A stretch of 64,000 nucleotides of DNA, from positions 1 through 64,000 of IMG/VR virus record IMGVR_UViG_3300020185_003648; one strand, 5' to 3'. Below, piece by piece: positions 32,509-41,586 of the stretch. A program made the position numbers and the translations under genes. The notes beneath the pieces were generated by a model. The model did not search any database. It was not told where the DNA came from and saw nothing but the letters and a program-made list of their open reading frames with translations. The DNA comes from a virus. The number at the start of each line of letters is the position of its first letter. Position 1 is the stretch's first letter.

Positions 32509-33808
32509 CTGTGAAAAATTTATTTACAATTGTTCTAATATAATCTATTTGTTCTAATGTGATTACTGGGCTGCATCCTAAGAAGAATGTATCCGTTGTT
32601 ACTTTTCTTGCTATAGGGAAATCCTTAATTACTTTTTCAGCATCAATTAAATGACTATATGCTGGTTGTAACATAATATTACCTGCGAAGTAAGGACGAG
32701 TTTGAATTAAATTATCCTCTAAGTATTCACAAAACTCTGTTCTTGTGAATCCAGCACCATCCTTAACTGTTAATGCTACAGCGAACCAATCAGGGTCTGA
32801 TTTGTCTTGTGCTTTAGGTAATATAAATTTATCTTCGTATTGTTTAAAAATATCTACTACAGCAGCATGATTACGTCTACGTAATACACCTATTTCATCT
32901 AACTTTTCTAATTGGGCATTTCCCATTGCCGCTTGTAATTCGGTTGGTTTAAGGTTATAACCAATTTCTTCGTAGATATATTTGTGATCAAATATTTCAT
33001 CTGGTAAGCTAGGCATCCAGTTATTAAATCTACATCCACAGCTACCATCTCTTAAAGCGTTAGCTTTTCCAGCACAATAACACCCACGTCCCCAATCTCT
33101 AAAACTTCTTAGGATACGTTCTGTTTCTCTATCATTACATGCTACGAATCCTCCTTCACCCATTGTAATGTGATGTGCGGGGTAGAATGAACAGCTAGCC
33201 ATTTTACCAAATGAGCCTAATAATTTTCCATCGTAAGTTGTACCTAAACCATCACAACAATCTTCTAATAAAATTAAATCATATTTTTCTACGATTTCCA
33301 TTAGCCTATCCATGTTAGGTGGATTACCTAATACGTGGGCAAATGTTATAATTTTAGCATCGGGATGTTCTTGACATGCTTTTTCAACTTGGTCTAAATC
33401 TAGATTTAATGTTTCAAGTTCAATGTCAACAAATATAGGTTCAAATCCTACTTGTATTGCTGGGGATAGTGTAGCTGGGAATCCAGCTATAGGGGTAATT
33501 ACTTTGGTTCCTTTAGGTAAGTTTAAACCACGTTTTGAGGTTAAAGCTAACATCATAAGCAAGTTAGCACTTGAACCGCTATTAGTTAATACACCTAAGT
33601 ATTTACCTAATTTTTTAGGGAATCGTCTTTCAAATAAACCACCTTCTTTACCTAATACTAACCAACCTTCAAGCATAGTTCTAACTACTGCTTGATGTTC
33701 TTTTTCGTCAATATAAGGACCAGCATATTGAACTAAGTCTTTACCTGCTTCCCATTTGGTTTCTTTTGCTTTAATAAATTCACCTACTTGGTCTAAAATT
33801 TCTTTCAT
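32498..33808 (-). CDS. rfbH: RfbH-type NDP-4-keto-6-deoxyhexose 3-dehydrase
   Basis: A 436-residue PLP-fold protein of the DegT/DnrJ/EryC1 superfamily. The usual Schiff-base Lys is replaced by His in FYPAHHITMGEGG near residue 220, the hallmark of 3-dehydrases. CYCAGK and CGCRFNNW near residues 248-265 supply Cys residues for the [2Fe-2S] cluster of the AscC/E1 (RfbH) subgroup, which ColD-type enzymes lack. It removes the C3 hydroxyl to yield 3,6-dideoxy sugars and needs an E3-like reductase, not seen here. The Fe-S plus His combination makes the assignment strong. Confidence 0.88.
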   Translation of the reverse strand: MKEILDQVGEFIKAKETKWEAGKDLVQYAGPYIDEKEHQAVVRTMLEGWLVLGKEGGLFERRFPKKLGKYLGVLTNSGSSANLLMMLALTSKRGLNLPKGTKVITPIAGFPATLSPAIQVGFEPIFVDIELETLNLDLDQVEKACQEHPDAKIITFAHVLGNPPNMDRLMEIVEKYDLILLEDCCDGLGTTYDGKLLGSFGKMASCSFYPAHHITMGEGGFVACNDRETERILRSFRDWGRGCYCAGKANALRDGSCGCRFNNWMPSLPDEIFDHKYIYEEIGYNLKPTELQAAMGNAQLEKLDEIGVLRRRNHAAVVDIFKQYEDKFILPKAQDKSDPDWFAVALTVKDGAGFTRTEFCEYLEDNLIQTRPYFAGNIMLQPAYSHLIDAEKVIKDFPIARKVTTDTFFLGCSPVITLEQIDYIRTIVNKFFTDEQ

Positions 33809-34308
33809 GGAATATATGCTATAAATTGACCACCCGTATCGGGGTGGATGTTTGTTAATGTGAATGTATAAAGAGGATTGTGGGAAGCCAAGGTATTTTT
33901 AATCCAATTTGTATCGATTTTATATTTTTCGATATCGTCTATTATAATAACATGGTCATTTCTTTTATGTTTTAAAATAGCTTCTATTTCGGTTTTATAA
34001 GGGCTGCCTGTATCATGTGCATCTAACCAAAACATAGTTCTTTCATCTACGTGTTCTTGGATTAACTTTTCGATATTATCTTCAGTAGAACCTAAAAATA
34101 AATTAATTTTGTTCCAATAGTGTAAAGGTTTAAAACGTTGTACGCAATGATCATAAAAACGTTCTTCAACTTCTATTGATATAACACGTTCAAATCCTAC
34201 ATCTAAGGCATCTTGTACTGAATCACCCATGTATGTTCCTGTTTCGAAAAACAGAGTACAATCAGATTTGTATCGTCTAAACAGATAAAGGTAAGGCCAG
34301 TATCCCAT
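33805..34308 (-). CDS. SAM-dependent methyltransferase-like protein
   Basis: A 167-residue Rossmann protein. LFFETGTYMGDSVQDAL is a SAM-site-like motif I with ERVISIEVEERFYDH as the following strand; MFWLDAHD and VIIIDDIEKY are motif II-like strands. It is shorter than most methyltransferases. Probably modifies a sugar or lipid of the locus. It overlaps the fucosyltransferase gene by about 30 bases. Confidence 0.6.
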   Translation of the reverse strand: MGYWPYLYLFRRYKSDCTLFFETGTYMGDSVQDALDVGFERVISIEVEERFYDHCVQRFKPLHYWNKINLFLGSTEDNIEKLIQEHVDERTMFWLDAHDTGSPYKTEIEAILKHKRNDHVIIIDDIEKYKIDTNWIKNTLASHNPLYTFTLTNIHPDTGGQFIAYIP

Positions 34309-35107
34309 TTTCTGTAAATAAATTTGTTATAGTGTCAACTATGTTTTGTTCGTAATCAACATATTTAAGGGCACGTTTGTAATTTTCATCTATAGCTTTT
34401 TTGCAGACACTATAATATTTTTCGTTTAAAGAATTTACTTTATTAGTAATATCGTCGACGTTGTTTACTTGAATAATACCGTTTGTATTAAAAAAGTCTC
34501 CAATGTTTGAACAGCCCCAATATATTGGAATGGTTTTAAGTAAAAATAAATCTAGGATTTTTTCTGTAAAATACCCCCTATGATTAGTGTTTTCAATCGC
34601 AACCCCAAATTCACTTCCTCCAAAAACTTCAATCTTGCCCTTTCTAGCATCATCAATATCGCTTCTATTTCCATATGTTTTATAAAAATTAGTTGGTATT
34701 TTTAATTCGTTTTCTCTAGATGTTAATTCGTGTCTAAGTGAATGTCCATATGTTTTATTTAAAGCACCTGCTAAATGAGATACTTGGAATGTTTTATCAT
34801 ATGTTTTTTCGTATTCAGCTTTTCTAAACCAAGTATGTCCAAAAGGTAAAAACATTGCGTTATCACAATTGTTTAATACTTTCTCGTCCCATGTTAATAT
34901 AACTGAGAAGTATTGTTGGTTGGCTATTGCCCAATCGTGTAGGCCAAAGTAGATATTTGGTTCCTGTAATACTAAAACATTTATTTCACTTAAATCCTCT
35001 TGTACTTGTGGGATGTCGTCTACAAATAGAGTGAATGGAACATCCTTAAGGTGTTCCATTTTGCCTCTAAAAACAGCTTCGTCGAAATGTTTTATTTTTA
35101 ATATCAT
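34277..35107 (-). CDS. GT10-like alpha-1,3-fucosyltransferase
   Basis: A 276-residue protein. The family core is FGVAIENTNHRGYFTEKIL (residues ~170-190), followed by LLKTIPIYWGCSNIGDFFN, which matches the GDP-fucose-binding EN..YxTEK....YWG pattern of GT10 enzymes. It should transfer fucose from GDP-fucose. It lies immediately downstream of gmd with an ATGA overlap, and fcl is two genes further up, so donor synthesis and transfer are linked. MILK at 35107 is chosen because of that overlap. Confidence 0.82.
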   Translation of the reverse strand: MILKIKHFDEAVFRGKMEHLKDVPFTLFVDDIPQVQEDLSEINVLVLQEPNIYFGLHDWAIANQQYFSVILTWDEKVLNNCDNAMFLPFGHTWFRKAEYEKTYDKTFQVSHLAGALNKTYGHSLRHELTSRENELKIPTNFYKTYGNRSDIDDARKGKIEVFGGSEFGVAIENTNHRGYFTEKILDLFLLKTIPIYWGCSNIGDFFNTNGIIQVNNVDDITNKVNSLNEKYYSVCKKAIDENYKRALKYVDYEQNIVDTITNLFTENGILALPLSV

Positions 35108-36081
35108 AGTGTTTCCATCCAATATTCAACCATTTCATCAATCATTGTTTCGAATGTATATTCGGGTTTCCACCCTGTAGCAGTACGTAATTTTGTACTA
35201 TCACCTTTTAAGTCTGTTAATTCTTCAGGACGTAAAAATTTAGGATCTTGTTTAATGTATTGTTTCCAGTCTAAATCTAACTTACCAAATGTATAAGCAA
35301 CTAAATCTTTTACTGAGTGTGATACACCTGTAGAACATACAAAGTTATCTGGTTTGTCTAGTTGCAGCATCATCCACATTGCCTTAACATAATCTTTAGC
35401 ATGTCCCCAATCACGGGTAGCATCTAAATTACCTAGTGATAAGTCTTGTTTTAAACCTTTTTTAATCATTACAGCACCTTTAACTACTTTATTTGTTACA
35501 AAGTTTGTACCACGTCTTGGTGATTCGTGATTAAATAAAATACCATTTGAAACAAACATACCATATGAATTTTTGTAGTTGTTACAAATATTGTATGAGT
35601 ATACTTTAGCACATCCATAAGGAGATACAGGTACTAATGGCGTAGTTTCTCTTTGGAAACCATCTTCGTCTATGCTATTACCAAACATTTCACTACTTGA
35701 TGCTTGATACATTTTAGCATCGGGTTTAGTTAAACGTATGGCTTCAAGTAAATTCAACGTTCCAATGCCCGTTGCTTGTGCTGTGTATATGGGTTGGTCA
35801 AACGATATTCTAACGTGGGATTGCGCCGCTAAATTATAGATTTCGTTAGGTTGACATTGTTGTATTACTGAGATTAGTGAGGCTAAGTCAGTTAAATCAG
35901 CATATTGTAATTTACCTATTAATTGAGGATAAATTTCGTCTAAGCGTGATGTTTGGTTTTCGGCTACAGAATTACGTTTTACAGTGCCCCATACTTCATA
36001 ACCTTTTTCTAATAAAAATTCAGCTAGGTAAGAACCATCTTGGCCGTTTATACCTGTAATTAATGCAACTTTTTTATTCAT
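35104..36081 (-). CDS. gmd: GDP-mannose 4,6-dehydratase
   Basis: A 325-residue extended SDR. ALITGINGQDGSYLAEFLLE is the near-invariant GMD NADP site. NLAAQSHVRISFDQP, YQASSSEMFG and VSPYGCAKVYSYNI (catalytic Tyr-x3-Lys) follow. It converts GDP-mannose to GDP-4-keto-6-deoxymannose, the first committed step to GDP-L-fucose. It is slightly shorter than bacterial enzymes (about 370) but no key motif is missing. Its partner fcl lies about 0.5 kb upstream. Confidence 0.93.
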   Translation of the reverse strand: MNKKVALITGINGQDGSYLAEFLLEKGYEVWGTVKRNSVAENQTSRLDEIYPQLIGKLQYADLTDLASLISVIQQCQPNEIYNLAAQSHVRISFDQPIYTAQATGIGTLNLLEAIRLTKPDAKMYQASSSEMFGNSIDEDGFQRETTPLVPVSPYGCAKVYSYNICNNYKNSYGMFVSNGILFNHESPRRGTNFVTNKVVKGAVMIKKGLKQDLSLGNLDATRDWGHAKDYVKAMWMMLQLDKPDNFVCSTGVSHSVKDLVAYTFGKLDLDWKQYIKQDPKFLRPEELTDLKGDSTKLRTATGWKPEYTFETMIDEMVEYWMETL

Positions 36082-36085
36082 ATTT

Positions 36086-36637
36086 TTAATTAAAATTAAA
36101 TGCTATCGATATTCTATCTTCTTGACTTAAATTAGGACTTACTGAGTGGGGTAGAATTTGGTGGAAAAATATTATTTGGTTTTGAATGGGGGTAAATGAA
36201 AAACAATCATTTATAGAAAGGGGGTTATAAAAAAATATATTTCCACTTTGTTTTGGTATCTTTAAATATAAAACCCCTGAAAGATTACTTTGAGTAGATT
36301 TAGATTCGGTAGGTTCATGAGTATGGATAACGTTGTGAGCCCCATGGGGAGATATATTAACCCACATGCTATCTATTTTTATATTGGGGTTTTTAGTTAT
36401 CTTTTTTTGAAGAGTATTAATATACTCTACTAAAGGATAAAAATCTAAATTAGAATGGAGATTAGCCTCAGATTGCCACCCCCCTGTATTACTTTTAGAT
36501 ACACTATGAGGATGTTTTATTTGGTAATTATAAGAACTCTTAATCCAATGTTCAATATTTAAATCATTTAAGGTAGTTGTCCAAACTCCTGCTTGAATAA
36601 TAGATTTAAATTCAAAACTATTTTCTTGATGTTTCAT
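36086..36637 (-). CDS. 2OG-Fe(II) oxygenase (2OG-FeII_Oxy_5 type)
   Basis: A 183-residue protein. WVNISPHGAHNVIHTHEP near residue 100 gives the HxH metal strand, IFFHQILPHSVSPN the distal His, and DRISIAFNF the 2OG-binding Arg. It closely resembles the oxygenase at 7754-8347. Lying between fcl and gmd, it could hydroxylate a deoxysugar or a glycan-carrier molecule, but no substrate can be read from the sequence. Confidence 0.85.
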   Translation of the reverse strand: MKHQENSFEFKSIIQAGVWTTTLNDLNIEHWIKSSYNYQIKHPHSVSKSNTGGWQSEANLHSNLDFYPLVEYINTLQKKITKNPNIKIDSMWVNISPHGAHNVIHTHEPTESKSTQSNLSGVLYLKIPKQSGNIFFYNPLSINDCFSFTPIQNQIIFFHQILPHSVSPNLSQEDRISIAFNFN

Positions 36638-37520
36638 AATTTTCTATAAACCAATTAACTGTTTCCTTTACTCCTACTTCTAATGGTGTGTATTCGAATT
36701 CAGGATATAGTTCTTTTATTTTTGAATTATCTGATGGTTTTTTGAATTGTCCATCTGGTTTAGATTCGTCAAATATAACTTTACCTTTGAATTTAAATTC
36801 AGCAACTAAAATATCAACTAATTCTTTAATTGAAATTTCTTCATCTCCACTGAATATTAAAGGTTCTGTTCCTTCATAATTTTCAAGTGTCCATTCTGCT
36901 AAACGTGCTACATCTTTGGAATATATGAATTCTCTTAACGGCTTCCCACTACCCCATACAGTAAAGTCTGTTTTATTTTTCTTAGCTAAGTATAGTTTAT
37001 GAATTAACATAGGCATTACATGCCCGTGTACTAATGAAAAATTATCATTAGGACCATAAATGTTGGATGGGATTATTGACGTATAATTAATACCATATTG
37101 TTCTCTATAGGCATTAATTTGAACATCCGCCATACGTTTAGCATATGAATAAGCATCATTTGAGGTATGTGGAACTCCTGTATGGATTTGGTCTATAGTA
37201 AGGGGATAATTTACACTATCTGGAAATACGCAAGTTGATAAGAATGCTACTAATCGTGTAACGCCTGCTTTACGAGAAGCCTCAATTACATTAGTATTAA
37301 TCATTAAGTTATCATAAAAATATTCACCTTTATAATTTGAGTTTCCTCCAATACCTCCTACTTTACCAGCACAATGTATTACACCTTCGGGTATAATGGT
37401 TTTGAATAAAGCCTCTGTTTGTTTTCTATCTGTTAAATCGCAAAATTCACGAGTTAACTTAAGTTCGGATTTCATGGCTGAACCTACTAGTCCCCCACCC
37501 CCTGTAATTAATGTTTTCAT
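36618..37520 (-). CDS. fcl: GDP-L-fucose synthase
   Basis: A 300-residue protein. TLITGGGGLVGSAM is the NADP site. CAGKVGGIGGNSNY, FLSTCVFPD and DAYSYAKRMADVQ (Tyr-x3-Lys) are typical of GDP-4-keto-6-deoxymannose 3,5-epimerase/4-reductase, as is GHVMPMLIHKLYLAKKN. It completes GDP-L-fucose from the Gmd product. Length is near the usual ~310. The start overlaps the upstream glycosyltransferase by four bases. Confidence 0.9.
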   Translation of the reverse strand: MKTLITGGGGLVGSAMKSELKLTREFCDLTDRKQTEALFKTIIPEGVIHCAGKVGGIGGNSNYKGEYFYDNLMINTNVIEASRKAGVTRLVAFLSTCVFPDSVNYPLTIDQIHTGVPHTSNDAYSYAKRMADVQINAYREQYGINYTSIIPSNIYGPNDNFSLVHGHVMPMLIHKLYLAKKNKTDFTVWGSGKPLREFIYSKDVARLAEWTLENYEGTEPLIFSGDEEISIKELVDILVAEFKFKGKVIFDESKPDGQFKKPSDNSKIKELYPEFEYTPLEVGVKETVNWFIENYETSRK

Positions 37521-38152
37521 AACGTTGAGTAAAATTTGTTTTGTTGTCTTTGTCTATTTATATCCTTTATATGATATAAAGCATATGAATCATCTTCGCT
37601 TGGTAAATCAGCGTATGTTCTCCAGCCTACAATTTTTTCGTGGACTTTATTTTCCCACTTAATTTCGGGTTTGTTTCTGAAGATTCTATGTTGGCTATCA
37701 GGCCAATTAACCCACCCATGGCTATTAAGTTGCCAGCCCCAATTTATAACATCGTTTTGTTCTAAACCTTTAACAATATTAACACGAGGAACTGCTATTA
37801 AATCAATTTCTTCATTTGATTCTAATACTTGATGAATTATGGTACTAAATGTTTCTGATAAGGTCTCATCTGCATCGATTTGGAATATCCATTCTTTAGT
37901 ACAATAACTTTTGCCATTATTTTTAAATGAAGCAAAATCCCCATTTAAATCAAAGTGGCATTTTTTAATTAGGATAGAATCCTTATTTTTTAAGATAAAT
38001 TCGTCTACTAACGTAATTACTTCAGTTGTAGCTTTAGAATCAAGTTGAATAACTAATTCATCAGAATGTTTAACTACTTGAGTTAATTGTCCTAATAGAC
38101 GTTTTAACTCTTCGTATTCGTTATATGCTGTTACAAAAAATGATATACCCAT
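37517..38152 (-). CDS. Family 2 glycosyltransferase
   Basis: A 211-residue GT-A protein. ISFFVTAYNEYEEL begins the fold and WIFQIDADETLS near residue 110 carries the DxD metal motif. NSHGWVNWPDSQHRIFR later resembles the acceptor loop of small GT2 enzymes. MGISFF at 38152 is chosen because it lies one base after the previous stop; an in-frame Met at 38164 lies inside that gene. Truncated relative to many GT2 enzymes but with the catalytic half intact. Confidence 0.8.
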   Translation of the reverse strand: MGISFFVTAYNEYEELKRLLGQLTQVVKHSDELVIQLDSKATTEVITLVDEFILKNKDSILIKKCHFDLNGDFASFKNNGKSYCTKEWIFQIDADETLSETFSTIIHQVLESNEEIDLIAVPRVNIVKGLEQNDVINWGWQLNSHGWVNWPDSQHRIFRNKPEIKWENKVHEKIVGWRTYADLPSEDDSYALYHIKDINRQRQQNKFYSTL

Positions 38153-38153
38153 A

Positions 38154-38609
38154 TTATTCTTCAAAAAAGTTAATATAATCTAGTGCCTCCATAAAGTCAT
38201 GTCTACCAAATTTCTTTAAAGTAGTCATATCTGTTTTATGGGCATAGTATTCGTCAGTACCAGGTATTTTAAATTTACCTTTTTCTTCTTCAGATACTTC
38301 TTTAACTTTTACACCTGCCCATTCCCAATTTGTAGCATCGGTTCCGTGAACGAATACTGTTCCTTTATTGTGAATGTTTATAGTTGTTGGGTACCAAACA
38401 CGTGTTTCATCATCCATTACTTTAATATCTTTGTAAAGTTCTGGGATTGTATCTTCATATTCTTCAAAATTAAATTCACTCTGTTTCATAAAATCTGTAG
38501 TTTCAAAACCACAACCGAAACAGAAGTATTTATTATTTGTAGAATTTATTGGTGTTACATAACACGCATCGCTACTACATTTAGGGCATTCTTGTAGACT
38601 GTCTTTCAT
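38154..38609 (-). CDS. Zinc-ribbon phage protein
   Basis: A 151-residue protein with an N-terminal zinc ribbon, CPKCSSDAC near residue 8 and CFGCGFETTDFM near residue 31. A beta-rich domain follows (TRVWYPTTINIHNKGTVFVHG). Proteins of this pattern occur in T4-like marine phages without known function. It may bind DNA or RNA. It sits between glycosyltransferase genes but need not belong to the sugar pathway. Confidence 0.7.
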   Translation of the reverse strand: MKDSLQECPKCSSDACYVTPINSTNNKYFCFGCGFETTDFMKQSEFNFEEYEDTIPELYKDIKVMDDETRVWYPTTINIHNKGTVFVHGTDATNWEWAGVKVKEVSEEEKGKFKIPGTDEYYAHKTDMTTLKKFGRHDFMEALDYINFFEE

Positions 38610-39904
38610 TATGATGGTTTTTTAGGTAATGAGATTTTCTTGATGTTAGGTAATTTAATTTCTACCTTTTTAGGTGCATTAGCATCCATTATTGCCTCTA
38701 ATTTTTCTTGCATTTTTTCAAATGAGAAATTAGTTTTACAATAGTGTGATAAGCGTTTTCCTTTTTCAGCATATCCTTTATAGCTATTAAAATAGTCTTT
38801 TAATAATAAAGATGTAAAACTTACATCAGCTGAGAACCATTTAGAATCTTTAATAATTAACCTATCTTGAATAGCTGATTCGTGTACGGGTTTTAGTTCA
38901 CCTGGTATTAAACTTGCAAATTCAGGATTTAAGAAATCTAAATGTCCACTCCAGTTTGAAGCAATTACCGGTTTTTTACTTTGGGTAAATTCAAGTAATG
39001 GACGTCCAAAACCTTCACCTTTAGTTAAGTTAATCATTGCTTTAACTTTAGGGTGGTTATATAAATGGTTTACATCTTCATCATCTACTTCTCCATGAAT
39101 TAGATAAATGTTAGGTAATTTTCCACTTATGCTTTTACGAATAGCATCTATACGTTGTAATATAGTTTCTCTATCCATTATTGAAGCTGGACCAGACATT
39201 GTTTTCATAATCAGAGCAGGTTGTTTGCTTTTGTTTTTGAATGTCTCTAAGAATGTTTTAACTAATACAGCTACATTTTTTCTGTCTTCACCATAACTTC
39301 CTTTTAACCAATGTCCTACAAATAAGAAACAAAATGCTTCATCAATTGTGTCTAATGATTCTACTAATTCAGTTTTAGGTAAATCTTTAGGTTCGATATA
39401 AAAATATTTTTCTAAATCTACACCTTCAAATAATATATCTGCTTGTTTTTCAAATTTAACTACGCCTGTAGTATTATTCGCTTTATCCTTTTGCTCATAC
39501 TGAGTGTTTAGTAAAGCTGCTAATGAATGTTTAGATGAGCCTAAAATTAAATCCATGTTATTAGCACCTTGAATAAATCTTACATCACATGTATCAGTTT
39601 CAATCCCGGCAGTAATACCAATATTAAATTTACCTAATTTTTGAAATTCATCTGGGATAGATATTTGGATCCAAACATCAGGTTGTCTTTGTAATTGTGG
39701 GGGGATAATGTTATCTAATAATTTTTTATCTTCAGGATTATCTTCTTTTAAGAAACCAAATGGAGTATTTCCCCATCTTTGAGATATAAATTTAACATCA
39801 TATTTGTCTGAATTAACTAATGCCCTTGCTACGTCTCTTGCACGTGCACCGTAACCTGAAAATGTATCTAAGGGGCAGCTAACTACTATAAATGGTTTAC
39901 TCAT
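38609..39904 (-). CDS. GT-B glycosyltransferase (GT4-like)
   Basis: A 431-residue protein. The N-terminal domain starts VVSCPLDTFSGYGARARD and the C-terminal donor domain has LFVGHWLKGSYGEDRK and KAMINLTKGEGFGRPLLEF near residue 290, the E..G.G.P..E pattern of GT4 retaining enzymes. It is next to another GT-B gene with matching architecture; the two probably add successive sugars. No membrane segment is seen. Confidence 0.82.
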   Translation of the reverse strand: MSKPFIVVSCPLDTFSGYGARARDVARALVNSDKYDVKFISQRWGNTPFGFLKEDNPEDKKLLDNIIPPQLQRQPDVWIQISIPDEFQKLGKFNIGITAGIETDTCDVRFIQGANNMDLILGSSKHSLAALLNTQYEQKDKANNTTGVVKFEKQADILFEGVDLEKYFYIEPKDLPKTELVESLDTIDEAFCFLFVGHWLKGSYGEDRKNVAVLVKTFLETFKNKSKQPALIMKTMSGPASIMDRETILQRIDAIRKSISGKLPNIYLIHGEVDDEDVNHLYNHPKVKAMINLTKGEGFGRPLLEFTQSKKPVIASNWSGHLDFLNPEFASLIPGELKPVHESAIQDRLIIKDSKWFSADVSFTSLLLKDYFNSYKGYAEKGKRLSHYCKTNFSFEKMQEKLEAIMDANAPKKVEIKLPNIKKISLPKKPS

Positions 39905-39906
39905 AA

Positions 39907-41343
39907 CTAATATACTAATTTATGTCTTAATTTTTTAACTGGTAGTTTTTCAATTTTAACGAAATCAAATTTTCTTCTTGGAGTAAAGTTATTGATAGTT
40001 TCATCCATGTATTTGATAACGTTTTCATTCATTCTTCTTGCTGACATCATTGATTCATCTGAAGTAACCCATTCGCGGGCTGCTCTACCACCCTCTAATT
40101 TTTCTTCAGTAGACATTTCATAAGATTGGTTCATTGCTTTAGCCAATTCTTTAAAATCAAGATGATCTTCGAAAATATATGGTGTTTTTGGTGAACCTAC
40201 TAATGTAGCTACTGATGGGAATACGGGTATAGCCCATTTACCATGTTTTTTATAAGTTCCGTAATGGTTTGAAGGGAAATTTTCATCAAATTTGATCCAA
40301 TTTCCATTTTCATCTTCAAAACGCATTTGGTCTTGCATACCACCCGTAACATTAGCCATAATCATAGTTCCAGCCATCATTGATTCAGTTAATGCTAACC
40401 CCCATCCTTCGGCATTAGAAGGCAATATTGTAATATCAGCTAAATTATACAAGTAGTTCATACCTTCAGTTGATATTTTTCCACTTGAGAATTTTACACT
40501 TTCATCTTCTCCTAGGAATAAATCTCTTACAGCATATAAATCTGTACCATTTTCATCTATAGGTTGAGTGTGTAGTACTAATGCTACTTTATTTCTTTTA
40601 TCTTCAGGTAAATTTTCTTTAAATACTGAGTATGCCGCTATAAGGTTAGATATGGCTTTTCTTCTAATATTTCTTGAATTAAAGAAGAACACATGTTCAT
40701 ATTCTTTATCACCAAATAATTGCTTTTTAGCTTCTTGTAATTTATCCCACTTTTCATGTTTTTCAGTAATTGGAAAAAATTGTTCTTCATTTATACCATG
40801 TGGTACATAAGCTATAATTTTGTCTTTAGCTTTTTCACCTAAAACAATTTTATTAATGTTTTCAGTTTGTTTGGAGATTGCTAATAATGTATCACACGAT
40901 TCATAATATGATTCATTATACATTGGTGCAGGTAGGTCATCCCAAATATTTAAATATACCATAGGTACTTTGGTACGAATCTCATTTTCAATTTGAAATA
41001 ACCATTCCCAATATCTTGGATCTGTAAAGAAGAATATAGCGTCAGGTTTTTCGGTTTTAAGCATTTGGCGAATTATAGTAGAATCACCATACCCGTTTTG
41101 TGGGTAACAAAATACAGAAGCATCAGGTACACCTGCGCGATTACCTGTATCTTGACTTAAATCAATACGTTTTCCTTGTTCGGGGTGGTTTATTGCTGCA
41201 CCTAAATTAACCCAATTGTATTTGTGGCATGTTCCTAATATAATTTCTCGTGCCATTGTTGCAATACCGGAGTGCATGCGGATGTCGTCACAAAGGAATA
41301 GAATTTTTTTCCTTTGATCTTTTGGTAAATAACCTTCTTTCAT
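39907..41343 (-). CDS. GT-B glycosyltransferase (GT4-like)
   Basis: A 478-residue protein. ILFLCDDIRMHSGIATMARE opens the acceptor domain, FFFNSRNIRRKAISNLIAAY begins the donor domain, and ITILPSNAEGWGLALTESMMAG near residue 310 is the EGxGL..E motif of GT4 enzymes. It is the first gene of the glycan locus after a small DNA-binding-like protein. Likely cytoplasmic. Confidence 0.82.
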   Translation of the reverse strand: MKEGYLPKDQRKKILFLCDDIRMHSGIATMAREIILGTCHKYNWVNLGAAINHPEQGKRIDLSQDTGNRAGVPDASVFCYPQNGYGDSTIIRQMLKTEKPDAIFFFTDPRYWEWLFQIENEIRTKVPMVYLNIWDDLPAPMYNESYYESCDTLLAISKQTENINKIVLGEKAKDKIIAYVPHGINEEQFFPITEKHEKWDKLQEAKKQLFGDKEYEHVFFFNSRNIRRKAISNLIAAYSVFKENLPEDKRNKVALVLHTQPIDENGTDLYAVRDLFLGEDESVKFSSGKISTEGMNYLYNLADITILPSNAEGWGLALTESMMAGTMIMANVTGGMQDQMRFEDENGNWIKFDENFPSNHYGTYKKHGKWAIPVFPSVATLVGSPKTPYIFEDHLDFKELAKAMNQSYEMSTEEKLEGGRAAREWVTSDESMMSARRMNENVIKYMDETINNFTPRRKFDFVKIEKLPVKKLRHKLVY

Positions 41344-41350
41344 GTAAACT

Positions 41351-41542
41351 TTATTTATCTAATGTTAGATTTGTTTGGTTGTGAATTTTACTTCTAAATT
41401 CATCTGATGTTAAATAGAGGTATAGTGCTCTATCTGCTAGTTTTTGTAAACTAAATTTTGTTTTAACACATTCGATTTTAAATTCTTCGAATAAGTCTCT
41501 GTGTACTTTGACACTTGTTAATTGTAAACCTTGTTTGCTCAT
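41351..41542 (-). CDS. Small RHH-like DNA-binding protein
   Basis: A 63-residue protein. QLTSVKVHRDLFEEFKIEC, a strand followed by helix, and FSLQKLADRALYLYL recall a ribbon-helix-helix fold. It could regulate the adjacent glycan locus. The leader carries TATATTTA in an AT-rich run but lacks the TTG at 20 nt, so its promoter is uncertain. Confidence 0.6.
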   Translation of the reverse strand: MSKQGLQLTSVKVHRDLFEEFKIECVKTKFSLQKLADRALYLYLTSDEFRSKIHNQTNLTLDK

Positions 41543-41586
41543 AATCTATTTTATTTGTATATAAATATATAACAAACATTTTTCTT

